NCBI RefSeq assembly: GCF_029223185.1 | Contig: NZ_JARHUG010000014.1 | Coordinates: 61,306 to 125,305, forward strand | Length of the DNA stretch: 64,000 bases | Direction: 5' to 3' | DNA from: Aliiglaciecola sp. CAU 1673 | GTDB lineage: Bacteria; Pseudomonadota; Gammaproteobacteria; Enterobacterales; Alteromonadaceae | Shown here: positions 26,209 to 36,925 of the stretch, piece after piece | How the letters are laid out: the number at the start of each line of letters is the position of its first letter | How positions within the stretch are numbered: the first letter of the stretch is position 1 | Notes under the pieces: model-generated | The model's input: only the letters and a program-made list of their open reading frames with translations | Database searches by the model: none | What the model was told of the DNA's origin: nothing | Translations under genes and position numbers: made by a program

Positions 26209-27759
26209 ATGTCCGATGATTTGTTGTTCATGGATGAGTCTGATGATGACTTGCCAGTTAGTCGTGACAATTGGAAGATTTTAATTGTCGACGACGAACC
26301 CGAAGTTCATGCGGTCACCAAGCTGGCCTTAAGTGATTTTGTGTTTCAGGAAAAGGGCATCGAATTCTTAAGCGCTTACTCTGGTCAAGAAGCCAAGCAA
26401 CTCTTTATGCAGCACAAGGATATCGCCATCACCCTGTTAGATGTGGTGATGGAAACCGACGATGCAGGCTTGCGGGTGGCGGAATTTATTCGCAATGAAG
26501 CCAACAACCATTTCACCCGCATCATTCTGCGTACAGGCCAGCCCGGTCAGGCGCCGGAAAAAGACATTATCATCAATTACGATATCAACGATTACAAATC
26601 CAAGACCGAACTGACCGCACAAAAGCTGTTTACCGTAGTGATTTCCACCTTGCGCTCCTACCGTGACATTATTGCCATAGAGGAAAACCGCGAAGGTCTG
26701 GAGAAAATCATTTCAGCTTCCGCCAACCTTTTCAGCATCCACAGTCTTGAGCATTTTCTTAACGGTATTATCCAGCAATTGTCATCGCTCCTTGGGGGTA
26801 CCCATGAGGCGGCCTATATTACCTCGGCGGTTGCTGGTCCCAAGCCTATTACCAACACCGAATCCTCCGATTTTTACGTGTTCACCGCCAAAGGCGAGTT
26901 GGAGGAATACGAAGGTAAACTGTTGGAGCAGGCGCTGGATGGCGAGCAACTGGAGGCTTGTCACAAAGCCTTGAAGCAAAAGCGTATTATTTATGCCGAT
27001 GAATATTTGGTGGCCTATTGCGATAGCAAGTCGCACCGTGGCTCCTTGTTGTATCTGTCTGGATTGCCACGCAAGCTCAATGAACTAGACAAGCATTTAC
27101 TGGAGATTTTCTCGCAAAACGTACAGATTGCCTTTGATAACGTGATGTTGACCAAAGATATCGAAGACACCCAGCGAGAGATTGTTGAGCGTCTCGGTCA
27201 GGCCATGGAAAAGCAGTACGAAGGCAGTTGCCATATTGAGCGTATGCGTCTTATCTGTGAATTGCTGGGAACCGAATACGGCCTTAATGAAGAAGAGGTG
27301 GAGATCCTCAAGCTGGCGGTGCCTTTGCACGATATTGGCAAAATCAGTATTCCCGATAACGTGTTGGGCAAGCCCGGTAGACTGAATGAGCAGGAGAAAG
27401 CCATTGTTCGCAATCATGCAAAATTTGGCTACGAGTTGCTGAAGGATTCCAAGCGCCCGATTATCAAAACCGCCGCATTGCTGGCCCGCGACCACCATGA
27501 GCATTGGGATGGTAACGGCTATCCACAGGGGCTCAAAGGCGATGAAATCGATATCAATTGCCGGATCACGGCAATTGCCGATGTAATAGATGCCTTGATC
27601 AGTAAAAATTGCTACAAGGAAGCCTGGCCTTTGGACAAAGTGCTGGAAACCATCCAGGCCCAGCGCGCCAAGCAGTTTGATCCCAAGTTAGTGGATATTT
27701 TGATGTCCAACAAAGGCCGCTTAGAGGAAATTCTCTCAGCCCATCCTCAGCCTGACTGA
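26209..27759 (+). CDS. Response regulator with DUF3369 and HD-GYP phosphodiesterase domain
   Basis: A 516-residue protein. Residues 22-150 are a receiver domain (ILIVDDEPEVHAV; phospho-acceptor Asp78 in ITLLDVV). A DUF3369 GAF-like middle follows, about 170-320. A C-terminal HD-GYP domain (about 330-510) has LHDIGKISIPD (HD near 374) and DHHEHWDGNGYPQGL (GYP near 438). HD-GYP enzymes hydrolyse c-di-GMP, and all visible catalytic residues are present. A GGAG ribosome site precedes the ATG. No histidine kinase gene is adjacent. It interrupts the usual prmC-sirB2 order. Confidence 0.92.
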   Translation: MSDDLLFMDESDDDLPVSRDNWKILIVDDEPEVHAVTKLALSDFVFQEKGIEFLSAYSGQEAKQLFMQHKDIAITLLDVVMETDDAGLRVAEFIRNEANNHFTRIILRTGQPGQAPEKDIIINYDINDYKSKTELTAQKLFTVVISTLRSYRDIIAIEENREGLEKIISASANLFSIHSLEHFLNGIIQQLSSLLGGTHEAAYITSAVAGPKPITNTESSDFYVFTAKGELEEYEGKLLEQALDGEQLEACHKALKQKRIIYADEYLVAYCDSKSHRGSLLYLSGLPRKLNELDKHLLEIFSQNVQIAFDNVMLTKDIEDTQREIVERLGQAMEKQYEGSCHIERMRLICELLGTEYGLNEEEVEILKLAVPLHDIGKISIPDNVLGKPGRLNEQEKAIVRNHAKFGYELLKDSKRPIIKTAALLARDHHEHWDGNGYPQGLKGDEIDINCRITAIADVIDALISKNCYKEAWPLDKVLETIQAQRAKQFDPKLVDILMSNKGRLEEILSAHPQPD

Positions 27760-27900
27760 CTACCAAATTAAACCGCCTATCAGCTAGTTAGAATAAAGTC
27801 TTCAAACAGGGCTCGATTTTACTGTCGCAGCACAGTAAAGTTGGGCCCGCATCGGCAAATTTTTTGTACCTGCTAAAAAAATAATAAAAAGGAAGCGTCT

Positions 27901-28278
27901 ATGTATATGCTGGTTAAGCATCTGCACCTCAGCCTTATATCTATTAGCCTCGCTCTGTTTATTCTGCGCTTTTACTGGCGTTTAAAAGATTCCCCGCAAT
28001 TGCAACGAAAGTGGGTAAAAGTGCTGCCCCATGTGGTGGATACGCTACTACTCGCTTCTGCTGCCGCACTGTGCGTACTGATTGCGCAATATCCTTTTGT
28101 GCATTTGTGGGTCACAGAAAAACTGTTCGCCGTATTGCTGTATATCCTGATGGGGCTGGTTGCACTTAAATTGGGTCGTACCACAGCCATGCGTTGGGTG
28201 GGCTTCATCGGTGCTATCAGCTGGCTGGCGTTCGCCGCGAAAGTCGCGGTATTGAAGCAGCCTTTGCTGTTCTCCTGA
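27901..28278 (+). CDS. sirB2: SirB2 family membrane protein
   Basis: A 125-residue protein with four transmembrane helices, of the SirB2 family named for an effect on Salmonella invasion gene expression. Its true function is unknown. Family features are the N-terminal KHLHLSLISISLALFILRFYWRL, LPHVVDTLLLASA, and the C-terminal FAAKVAVLKQPL. AAAAGGAAG stands before the ATG. It lies 20 bases before sirB1. Confidence 0.9.
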   Translation: MYMLVKHLHLSLISISLALFILRFYWRLKDSPQLQRKWVKVLPHVVDTLLLASAAALCVLIAQYPFVHLWVTEKLFAVLLYILMGLVALKLGRTTAMRWVGFIGAISWLAFAAKVAVLKQPLLFS

Positions 28279-28297
28279 TTGTGATGAGGTTGGTGTT

Positions 28298-29101
28298 TTG
28301 ACCCTGACACAAGCCATTCAGGAAGAGCAGTCCCTGCTTGGGGCGCTATTGGTGGCCAAGGCTTTTAACCCGGCGCTGGATATTGAAAAGTATCTGGCGC
28401 AGGTCGCCCAATGGCAACAGTTTTGCTTCTCCCGCATCAATACAGACGACAACGAGCGCACCAAGTTATTGCAATTGGTACATCTGTTTTACCGTGAATT
28501 GGCCTTTGGTGTGGACGAATATGCACCGCTTTCTTCACGCCATGGTTTGATTGACATGGTGATGGATCACCATACCGGCAGCCCGGTGACCCTGGCGATC
28601 TTGTTTTGCAACATCGGTCGCAGCTTGGGCCTTAATCTTCGCGAAGTAATTCTGCCAGGCTACTGTCTTATCCGCTGTGAGCTCGGCGGTGCACGCTTAA
28701 TGTTTTTCGATGCCCTGGACGGGCGTCAGTTGAGCTGGCGACAACTGGAGCAGTTGTATCAGCAACACAGCGACGAAGACAGTGATATGAGCTTGAAGGA
28801 CGTTGCTCCGGCTGGTTGTAAGGCGCTGATGATCCGTTTACTGAATAACCTTAAAGCGGCCTGCTTTGACGAACAACGTTACCAGCAAGCCCTGGTTGCC
28901 ACCGATTTGTTGGTGCAGCTTTGTCCTGACGATCCCTATGAGCGTCGTGACAGAGGCTTTTTATATCAACAACTTGATTGTCATGGCGTGGCACTGGCAG
29001 ACTACCGCTTTTTTATCCGCCATTGCCCCAAAGATCCCGCCGCTCAGTTGCTGAAAATGCAGCTTTGGCGTTATCAGACTGAACCTGTCGTATTGCACTA
29101 G
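28298..29101 (+). CDS. sirB1: SirB1 family protein (transglutaminase-like fold plus TPR)
   Basis: A 267-residue protein of the SirB1/YchA family: an N-terminal transglutaminase-like region (HGLIDMVMDHHTGSPVTLAILF, then LREVILPGYCLIR) and C-terminal TPR-like helices (RYQQALVATDLLVQLCPDDPYERRDRG). The biochemical role is unknown. The start is TTG at 28298 with a GAGG about 9 bases upstream; no ATG fits the conserved N-terminus. Its linkage with sirB2 and kdsA is the same as in E. coli. Confidence 0.9.
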   Translation: MTLTQAIQEEQSLLGALLVAKAFNPALDIEKYLAQVAQWQQFCFSRINTDDNERTKLLQLVHLFYRELAFGVDEYAPLSSRHGLIDMVMDHHTGSPVTLAILFCNIGRSLGLNLREVILPGYCLIRCELGGARLMFFDALDGRQLSWRQLEQLYQQHSDEDSDMSLKDVAPAGCKALMIRLLNNLKAACFDEQRYQQALVATDLLVQLCPDDPYERRDRGFLYQQLDCHGVALADYRFFIRHCPKDPAAQLLKMQLWRYQTEPVVLH

Positions 29102-29135
29102 CTAGTGCTATTGGGCCATTTTCACAGGAGAATTC

Positions 29136-31231
<2,096 letters not shown>

Positions 31232-31233
31232 CG

Positions 31234-31863
31234 ATGCAGGCTAATCAGGTGCCCGTAAGGGCGCTACTAGTCACTGATATTTTCGGGCCAGGCGCCGGTA
31301 TCAACGGCCTGGCCACTTTCCTTGAAGAGGCTGGAATGGCTTGTTCCATTCTTGGTCCTTATCCCCAACCTATCCTCTTCGCCGACGAACAAAGCGCCTA
31401 TCAGCGCTTTCTACAAGAATGTGGGCATGACGGCTATTTGGCATTGGTCACAAAAGCGCTGGATAACTTCACTGAACCGACAGTGGTGATTGCTTTTAGT
31501 GCAGGCGCATCTGCCGTGTGGCGCGCTGTAGCGAGTCATTCGCGGCAATATTTGCAGCATGTTATTGGTTTCTATCCGGGCCAGATAAGGCATCACACTG
31601 ACCTTAGTCCCAAGGTGCCGACGAGTCTGATTTTCCCGCGCCAGGAAGCGCATTTTGATGTGTTGGCAGTGATGGCAAAACTAACCGCCAAGCCACAGCT
31701 GCATTACATGCAAACCGCGTATGAGCATGGCTTTATGAATCCATTATCAAAAGGCTATTCAGAAAAGGCCTGTAGAAGCGTTTGTCAGGCGCTGCTGACA
31801 ATAGCCGTTACAAGTGATCTGACACAGACCAGGCAAGCACTGGCTTGTGCTGTGGTATCTTAG
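31234..31863 (+). CDS. Dienelactone-hydrolase-like alpha/beta hydrolase
   Basis: A 209-residue protein with the alpha/beta hydrolase pattern: first strand ALLVTDIFG, nucleophile elbow AFSAGA (Ser in AFSAGASAVWRA), the strand VIGFYPGQIRHHTDL, and a C-terminal His in YEHGFMNP. YPGQIR resembles dienelactone hydrolases. The substrate is unknown. It begins two bases after the kdsA stop, so it is in the same transcript. Confidence 0.75.
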   Translation: MQANQVPVRALLVTDIFGPGAGINGLATFLEEAGMACSILGPYPQPILFADEQSAYQRFLQECGHDGYLALVTKALDNFTEPTVVIAFSAGASAVWRAVASHSRQYLQHVIGFYPGQIRHHTDLSPKVPTSLIFPRQEAHFDVLAVMAKLTAKPQLHYMQTAYEHGFMNPLSKGYSEKACRSVCQALLTIAVTSDLTQTRQALACAVVS

Positions 31864-31932
31864 GACGAAACAAGACATTATCTGCCTGGCAGTGCTCCCG
31901 AAGGAGCACACCCATTGCAGATGAGAGCGGTC

Positions 31933-32184
31933 TTAGTCGGCCAGTTTGGGCGTTGCAGCTTCCTGCTCTGATTGGGCGATTAGTATCGCTTGTTCGCTTT
32001 CTGGCAAGTTGATAGCCAATGATTCAGAAGTTAACGGGTTGATATCCAGTTCAGCGATGGCAATTTGTAAATAGTCAGCCGCTTGTACTTCAGCCCAATT
32101 TTTGTCCAGATTGTCATCGGCAAAAAGGGGCAGGGCAACGATGGCGGCTAGGCCGGCGAGAAGAAATTTGTTACACTTTTTCAT
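31933..32184 (-). CDS. Small secreted acidic protein of unknown function
   Basis: An 83-residue protein with signal peptide MKKCNKFLLAGLAAIVALPLFA. The mature region is about 60 residues, acidic and rich in Ala/Glu/Leu (NWAEVQAADYLQIAIAELD; LPESEQAILIAQSEQEAA), probably helical. There is no recognisable family. The start ATG at 32182-32184 has AAGGA seven bases before it. It diverges from the LysR gene at 32379. A small hairpin (GTGCTCC/GGAGCAC, 31892-31909) lies between its stop and the convergent hydrolase gene. Confidence 0.6.
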   Translation of the reverse strand: MKKCNKFLLAGLAAIVALPLFADDNLDKNWAEVQAADYLQIAIAELDINPLTSESLAINLPESEQAILIAQSEQEAATPKLAD

Positions 32185-32378
32185 CTGCAATTCCTTAAGT
32201 AAAAATAATGTTAAAAATACATCCGTGTGAGACGTTTATTACAGTGACATGTCAGTAAGGTCGCTTTTCTTAAGCATTTTTCAATCTCACGGTTAAAATA
32301 TAAACTAAGGTTTTGCAGAGTTAAATTGACATTATCTCGGGCATGTTCATTAAAAAAACTAATGGAAAATACATCTAA

Positions 32379-33281
32379 ATGTCACGTCGTTTACCGCCCC
32401 TGAATTCCCTCAAGGCATTTGAGGCTGCTGCCAGGCATTTAAGCTTTACACGGGCGGCCGACGAGCTGTTTGTGACTCAGGCGGCAGTCAGCCATCAAAT
32501 CAAGTCGCTGGAAGAATTTCTCGGCATCAAGCTGTTCCTGCGCAAAAACCGCTCCTTGCTGCTGACCGAGGAAGGTCAGAGTTATTACCTTGATATCAAA
32601 GATATTTTTGCTTCGTTACAGGATGCCACCCAGCGCCTGTTGGCCCGCGGTGCCAAAGGCGCTATCACCGTGGCCTTGCCGCCGAGTTTTGCCATTCAGT
32701 GGCTGGTGCCCAGGGTCAATAAATTTAGTGCTGCTCACCCGGAGATAGATGTGCGCATCAAGGCCGTGGACTTCGATGAAGGCCATCTTACCGATGATGT
32801 GGATGTGGCGATTTACTATGGCCGCGGTAAATGGCCGGGGTTGCAATCGGATAAGCTGCATACCGAATATCTGACGCCCATGTGTTCTCCCTTGTTGTTC
32901 CAGTCGGGTAAGCCGCTGGATAGCCTCGATGATCTGCGCCATCACATGCTGTTGCACGATTCATCCCGCGAAGCCTGGAAGCAATGGATCCGCCATTTCA
33001 ATGTGCTCGGGGTCAATGTGAACCAAGGGCCCATATTCAGCCACTCGATGCTGGTGTTACAGGCCGCAGCCCTAGGGCAGGGGATTGCTTTGGGCCACAG
33101 CGTGTTGGCACGGGCCGAAATCCAGTCAGGGCGCCTTGTCTGTCCGTTCGAAGAGAAACTCATCACCCGCAATGCCTATTATCTGGTATGTCACGAGTCC
33201 ATGTCGGAGTTGGGTAAAATTAAAGCCTTCCGCGATTGGATGCTGGCCCAGGTAGAAGAAGAGCAGGAGGGGGAAATTTAA
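32379..33281 (+). CDS. gcvA: GcvA-like LysR-family transcriptional regulator
   Basis: A 300-residue LysR regulator. The N-terminal wHTH reads RRLPPLNSLKAFEAAARHLSFTRAADEL, then VTQAAVSHQIKSLEEFLGIKLF, the hallmark GcvA subgroup start. The effector domain contains LPPSFAIQWLVPRVNKF and DVAIYYGRGKWPGL. E. coli GcvA controls the glycine cleavage operon, but no gcv genes are in the window, so the target is inferred only from family and from linkage to ygdD and rlmM as in E. coli. Confidence 0.88.
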   Translation: MSRRLPPLNSLKAFEAAARHLSFTRAADELFVTQAAVSHQIKSLEEFLGIKLFLRKNRSLLLTEEGQSYYLDIKDIFASLQDATQRLLARGAKGAITVALPPSFAIQWLVPRVNKFSAAHPEIDVRIKAVDFDEGHLTDDVDVAIYYGRGKWPGLQSDKLHTEYLTPMCSPLLFQSGKPLDSLDDLRHHMLLHDSSREAWKQWIRHFNVLGVNVNQGPIFSHSMLVLQAAALGQGIALGHSVLARAEIQSGRLVCPFEEKLITRNAYYLVCHESMSELGKIKAFRDWMLAQVEEEQEGEI

Positions 33282-33898
33282 TGTATCTGGTGGATAAAGC
33301 CAAAGGCGAAGCTAAGGCCAAGCTGTTATTGGCCCATGGTGCCGGTAGCGGCATGCACAGTGACTTTATGCAGCAGATAGCGGCGTTGATTGCTGCCCAG
33401 GGTTTCGATGTTTATCGTTTCGACTTCCCTTATATGCAGCGCGCTATGCAGGAAGGCAAACGTCGCCCGCCGGATCCCATGGCCAAGCTTGAAGCCGCCT
33501 TTATGGAAGCCATAGCGCAGTTACCCAAAGCGCTGTCCTTGTTTATTGGTGGCAAGTCTATGGGCGGTCGGGTAGCGTCAATGTTGCTTGAACAGACCCA
33601 GGCCAAAGGCGCTATTTGCCTTGGTTATCCCTTTCATCCACCGGGTAAGCCAGACAAATTGCGCACAGAGCACCTGCGTAAAGCCCGCAAGCCGATGCTG
33701 ATCATTCAGGGGGAACGCGATACCTTCGGTAATCAGCAGGAAGTTGGCGCATATGATTTGGCCCCTTGCATCGAGGTAAAGTTTTTGGCCGATGGCGATC
33801 ATAGTTTTAAACCCCGCAAAGCCTCAGGCTTTACCCAAGAACAACATATGCAACAGGCTGCCCTGTGGGCGGCGGCCTTTATGGAGAAAAACAGATGA
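33281..33898 (+). CDS. Alpha/beta hydrolase (KANL3/Tex30-like family)
   Basis: A 205-residue protein: AKLLLAHGAGSGMHSDFM (oxyanion region), the nucleophile elbow GGKSMGGRVA, strand GAICLGYPFHPPGKP, the acid strand PMLIIQGERDTFG and a catalytic His in DGDHSF. It is a complete small hydrolase of unknown substrate. The start ATG shares one base with the gcvA stop (TAATG) and has a strong GGAGGGGG before it. Its own stop overlaps the next start (ATGA), so gcvA, this gene and ygdD are coupled. Confidence 0.88.
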   Translation: MYLVDKAKGEAKAKLLLAHGAGSGMHSDFMQQIAALIAAQGFDVYRFDFPYMQRAMQEGKRRPPDPMAKLEAAFMEAIAQLPKALSLFIGGKSMGGRVASMLLEQTQAKGAICLGYPFHPPGKPDKLRTEHLRKARKPMLIIQGERDTFGNQQEVGAYDLAPCIEVKFLADGDHSFKPRKASGFTQEQHMQQAALWAAAFMEKNR

Positions 33899-34269
33899 AT
33901 TGGATGTTGGCGCTGGCCGCCTTTTTTGGCATGACCGGCGTGATGCTGGGCGCTTTTGCAGCCCATGGCCTCAAGGGGCGTTTAGACGCGGCGATGCTGA
34001 GTGCCTTTCAAACCGGCGTGCAATACCAGCTATGGCACGCGCTGGCCGTATTGCTGTTGGTGGTGCTTTACCGCCAACAACCCCAGCCACTGTTAAGTTG
34101 GGCGGCGATGGCCATGCTCACCGGCATTTTGTTATTCAGTGGCAGCTTATATTTACTGGCCTTAACCGGTATCAAGTGGTTCGGCCCGGTGACACCTATG
34201 GGCGGCCTGTGCATGATCCTTGGCTGGGGATTGCTGCTGATAGCCGCCTTTAAAGGAGCGACACACTGA
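33895..34269 (+). CDS. ygdD: DUF423 family membrane protein YgdD
   Basis: A 124-residue protein with four transmembrane helices, the DUF423 family. Typical are GMTGVMLGAFAAHGLKGRL, FQTGVQYQLWHALAVLL and GPVTPMGGLCMILGW. The function is unknown. The start overlaps the previous stop by four bases. The gene sits between gcvA and rlmM as in E. coli. Confidence 0.92.
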   Translation: MNWMLALAAFFGMTGVMLGAFAAHGLKGRLDAAMLSAFQTGVQYQLWHALAVLLLVVLYRQQPQPLLSWAAMAMLTGILLFSGSLYLLALTGIKWFGPVTPMGGLCMILGWGLLLIAAFKGATH

Positions 34270-35327
34270 TGGCCGGATTACTTGCCTATTGCCGTCCGGG
34301 CTTTGAAGCGGATTTGGCCAAAGAGCTTGGCGATAAAAGTGCCGCGCTGGGCCGTTATGGCTTCGCCCGTACCGAAAGCGGTAGTGGTTTTGTCTATTTT
34401 GAATGTTATCAGGCTGAGGATGCACAGGCTCTTTATGCGGCCTTGCCCTTGAGTCAGCTGATCTTTGCCCGTCAGCTCTTTGTGCTGATATCTCATCTGT
34501 CTGACTTGGATGCTGCCGATCGCATCGGCCCCATTCTTGACGCCTGCAGTGATATGCCACGCTGCGGCGATCTTAGGGTGGAGTATCCCGATACCACAGA
34601 AGGACGTGAGCTATCTAAGTTTTGCCGCAAGTTCTCGGTGCCGCTGCGTCAGGCACTGCGCAAAAAAGGCCAGCTTACCCCAAAAGAAGATAACCGAAAG
34701 CCCGTGCTGTTTGCCTTTTTCACCCGCTCCGACCGTGTGTATCTGGGTTATGCCGAGCGCAATCAATGCTCACCTTTTGAACTTGGCATTATGCGCCTTA
34801 AAACCCCGGCAGAGGCACCGAGTCGTTCCAGCTTGAAGTTGGATGAAGCGATTCAACTCTTTCTCAGTCCCAAAGAGCAGGAAGCGCGTATGCAGGCGGG
34901 CATGCAGGCAGTGGATTTGGGCGCCTGTCCCGGTGGCTGGACCTATCAGTTGGTGCGCCGTGGCTTGTTTGTACAGGCGGTAGACAATGGCGCCATGGCT
35001 GACAGCCTGATGGAAACCGGCCAGGTCAGGCACTTTGCGGAAGACGGCTTTAAATTCCGCCCTAAAAAGAAAAACGTGCATTGGCTGGTGTGCGATATGG
35101 TCGAGCAGCCAACCCGGGTGGCCAAACTGATGAGCCAATGGCTGCTGGAAGGCTTATGCAAAGAAGCCATCTTTAACCTTAAGCTGCCCATGAAGCGCCG
35201 CTATGAATCGGTGCAGGAAGCCTTGGCCGTCATCGATGAAATGCTGTCGCCCAAAGCCTATCTGCTTCAAGCCAAGCACCTCTACCACGACCGCGAAGAG
35301 ATCACGCTGCATCTGCGTTTGTTATAG
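34269..35327 (+). CDS. rlmM: 23S rRNA (cytidine-2498-2'-O)-methyltransferase
   Basis: RlmM methylates C2498 of 23S rRNA with SAM. It has 352 residues, with an N-terminal THUMP-like region (LLAYCRPGFEADLAKEL) and a C-terminal Rossmann-type RrmJ-like domain. The SAM loop is VDLGACPGGWTYQLVRRG; the catalytic KDKE-type residues include VCDMVEQP and FNLKLPMKRR. It overlaps ygdD by one base. It ends the conserved gcvA-ygdD-rlmM group, and the repeat-rich region begins right after it. Confidence 0.96.
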   Translation: MAGLLAYCRPGFEADLAKELGDKSAALGRYGFARTESGSGFVYFECYQAEDAQALYAALPLSQLIFARQLFVLISHLSDLDAADRIGPILDACSDMPRCGDLRVEYPDTTEGRELSKFCRKFSVPLRQALRKKGQLTPKEDNRKPVLFAFFTRSDRVYLGYAERNQCSPFELGIMRLKTPAEAPSRSSLKLDEAIQLFLSPKEQEARMQAGMQAVDLGACPGGWTYQLVRRGLFVQAVDNGAMADSLMETGQVRHFAEDGFKFRPKKKNVHWLVCDMVEQPTRVAKLMSQWLLEGLCKEAIFNLKLPMKRRYESVQEALAVIDEMLSPKAYLLQAKHLYHDREEITLHLRLL

Positions 35328-35357
35328 GTTGGCTCCCGTATCCGTTAGCACAAGTGT

Positions 35358-35560
35358 CAAAGGTCGTCATTCCCACTTACTACATGTGGGAATGACAGGA
35401 TATATATTCGCAAATTGTTACTGGCGGTCGTGCCCGAGTGTAGTTATCGGGCATCCATAAAGAGGTTCGTTCCTTTCGGATATAGACTCCCGCTTACTAC
35501 ATGTGGGAACATGCCCGGATGTTCTCGCCACGAAGTAGTAAGCGGGCATCCATAAGGCAT
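35358..35560. repeat. Hairpin intergenic repeats, cluster 1
   Basis: Several modules of the repeat family seen throughout 35-62 kb: GTCATTCCC...GGGAATGAC, TAGACTCCCGC...GTGGGAA, and a CGGGCATCCATAA end. The centres often read TTCTCGCCACGAAGTGGTTA or CTACATG. All are GC-rich imperfect palindromes. This cluster ends 10 bases past the stop of the GIY-YIG gene. Confidence 0.85.
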
Positions 35561-35570
35561 CAACCAAAAC

Positions 35571-35864
35571 TCAACCAGAAGCAATATCCGGCCATAAATC
35601 CCGCCATTCAGGGTTGGCTTTCTCAATCAGTTGGATCTTCCATGCACGGTTCCATTTTTTTAGCTGCTTTTCACGCACGATGGCCTGATACATATCTTCG
35701 AATTGCTCAAAGTAAACCAATCTTTTCACGCCATACTTCTTGGTAAATCCTTCGGCCAGGCTCTCCCGGTGCTGCCATATTCGTTGCACCAGGTTTGACG
35801 TTACGCCGATATAGAGCGTGCCATAAGGTTTACTGGCCAGGATATAAACGGTGGGTGAGAACAT
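35571..35864 (-). CDS. Small GIY-YIG endonuclease family protein
   Basis: A 97-residue single-domain GIY-YIG protein. The signature appears as VYILASKPYGTLYIGVT (VYI...LYIG), followed by the catalytic Arg in NLVQRIWQHR and a Glu in QAIVREKQLKKWNR. This stand-alone class (UPF0213/YhbQ-like) has uncertain cellular roles; the fold is a DNA-nicking or cleaving nuclease. It is enclosed on both sides by the hairpin repeats: 10 bases beyond its stop and about 60 bases upstream of its start. That suggests it travels with them or acts on them, which is inference. Confidence 0.88.
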   Translation of the reverse strand: MFSPTVYILASKPYGTLYIGVTSNLVQRIWQHRESLAEGFTKKYGVKRLVYFEQFEDMYQAIVREKQLKKWNRAWKIQLIEKANPEWRDLWPDIASG

Positions 35865-35924
35865 TAGTCTTGGGCATACAATGTTTAAATTGAGTGTAGC
35901 CCGTCCTTAAATGTCACTGCCTGT

Positions 35925-36905
35925 CATTCCCGAATGTGGTAATCGGGAACATTCCCACAAGTAGTAAGTGGGAACATTCCCACTTACGACCTGTGGAAAT
36001 GACAAGATATCTATTCGCATTGTTGTTACAGGATGTCTTGCCCGCATGTAGTAAGCGGGCATCCATAAAGCACCTCTGTTGTATTTAAAATAGACTCCCG
36101 CTAACTACAGCGGGAGTGACCGAGTGTTTTATTTAAGAGGGGCGCAGATTCGGGCTTGTCGTCGGGGCCTAGTAGGATGTCGTGCCCGAATGTTCTCGCC
36201 ACGAAGTGGTTATCGGGCATCCATAAAAAGTTTGGTTTTATCTGAAATAGGTTCCCGCTTACAACATGCGGGAACGACCAAAAAGAGAACACCGTCATTC
36301 CCAAATGTTCTCGCCACGAAGTGGTTAGTGGGAACATTCCCACATACGACCTGTGGAAATGACAAGATATCTATTCGCATTGTTGTTACAGGATGTCTTG
36401 CCCGCATGCAGTAAGCGGGCATCCATAAAGCACCTCTGTTGTATTTAAAATAGACTCCCGCTAACTACAGCGGGAGTGACCGAGTGTTTTATTTAAGAGG
36501 GGCGCAGATTCGGGCTTGTCGTCGGGGCCTTGTAGGATGTCGTGCCCGAATGTTCTCGCCACGAAGTGGTTATCGGGCATCCATAAAAAGTTTGGTTTTA
36601 TCTGAGATAGGTTCCCGCTTAAAACATGCGGGAACGACCGAGCAAGACCGTCATTCCCACATGTTCTCGCCACGAAGTGGTTAGTGGGAACATTCCCACT
36701 TACGACCTGTGGAAATGACAAGATATCTATTCGCATTGTTGTTACAGGATGTCTTGCCCGCATGCAGTAAGCGGGCATCCATAAAGCACCTCTGTTGGAT
36801 TTAAAATAGACTCCCGCTAACTACACGCGGGAGTGACCGAGCAAGACCGTCATTCCCACACGTAGTAAGTGGGAACATGCCCGCATGCAGTAAGCGGGCA
36901 TCCAT
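35925..36905. repeat. Hairpin-repeat cluster 2, organised as a ~360-bp tandem array
   Basis: The stretch from ATCCATAAAGCACCTCTGTT at 36061 recurs at 36421 and again (partial) at 36779, giving a 360-bp period with about 2.4 copies. Each copy holds four or five palindromic modules (TAGACTCCCGC...GCGGGAGTGACCG; GCCCGAATGTTCTCGCCACGAAGTGGTTATCGGGC broken into arms; ATTCCCACTTACGACCTGTGG). Copies differ by only a few bases. There is no gene in this stretch; open frames here are translations of the repeats. Confidence 0.9.
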
Positions 36906-36925
36906 TGAGTAACTGATCTAGTTAA

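Noticed and set aside
36101..36778. Several 66-105-residue frames on both strands in the 360-bp array
   Set aside because: Same reason: repeated, palindromic DNA read in different frames.
35925..36905. Possible CRISPR array because of regular repeats
   Set aside because: Units are 360 bp of near-identical sequence with internal palindromes; there are no short repeats with unique spacers and no cas genes in the window.
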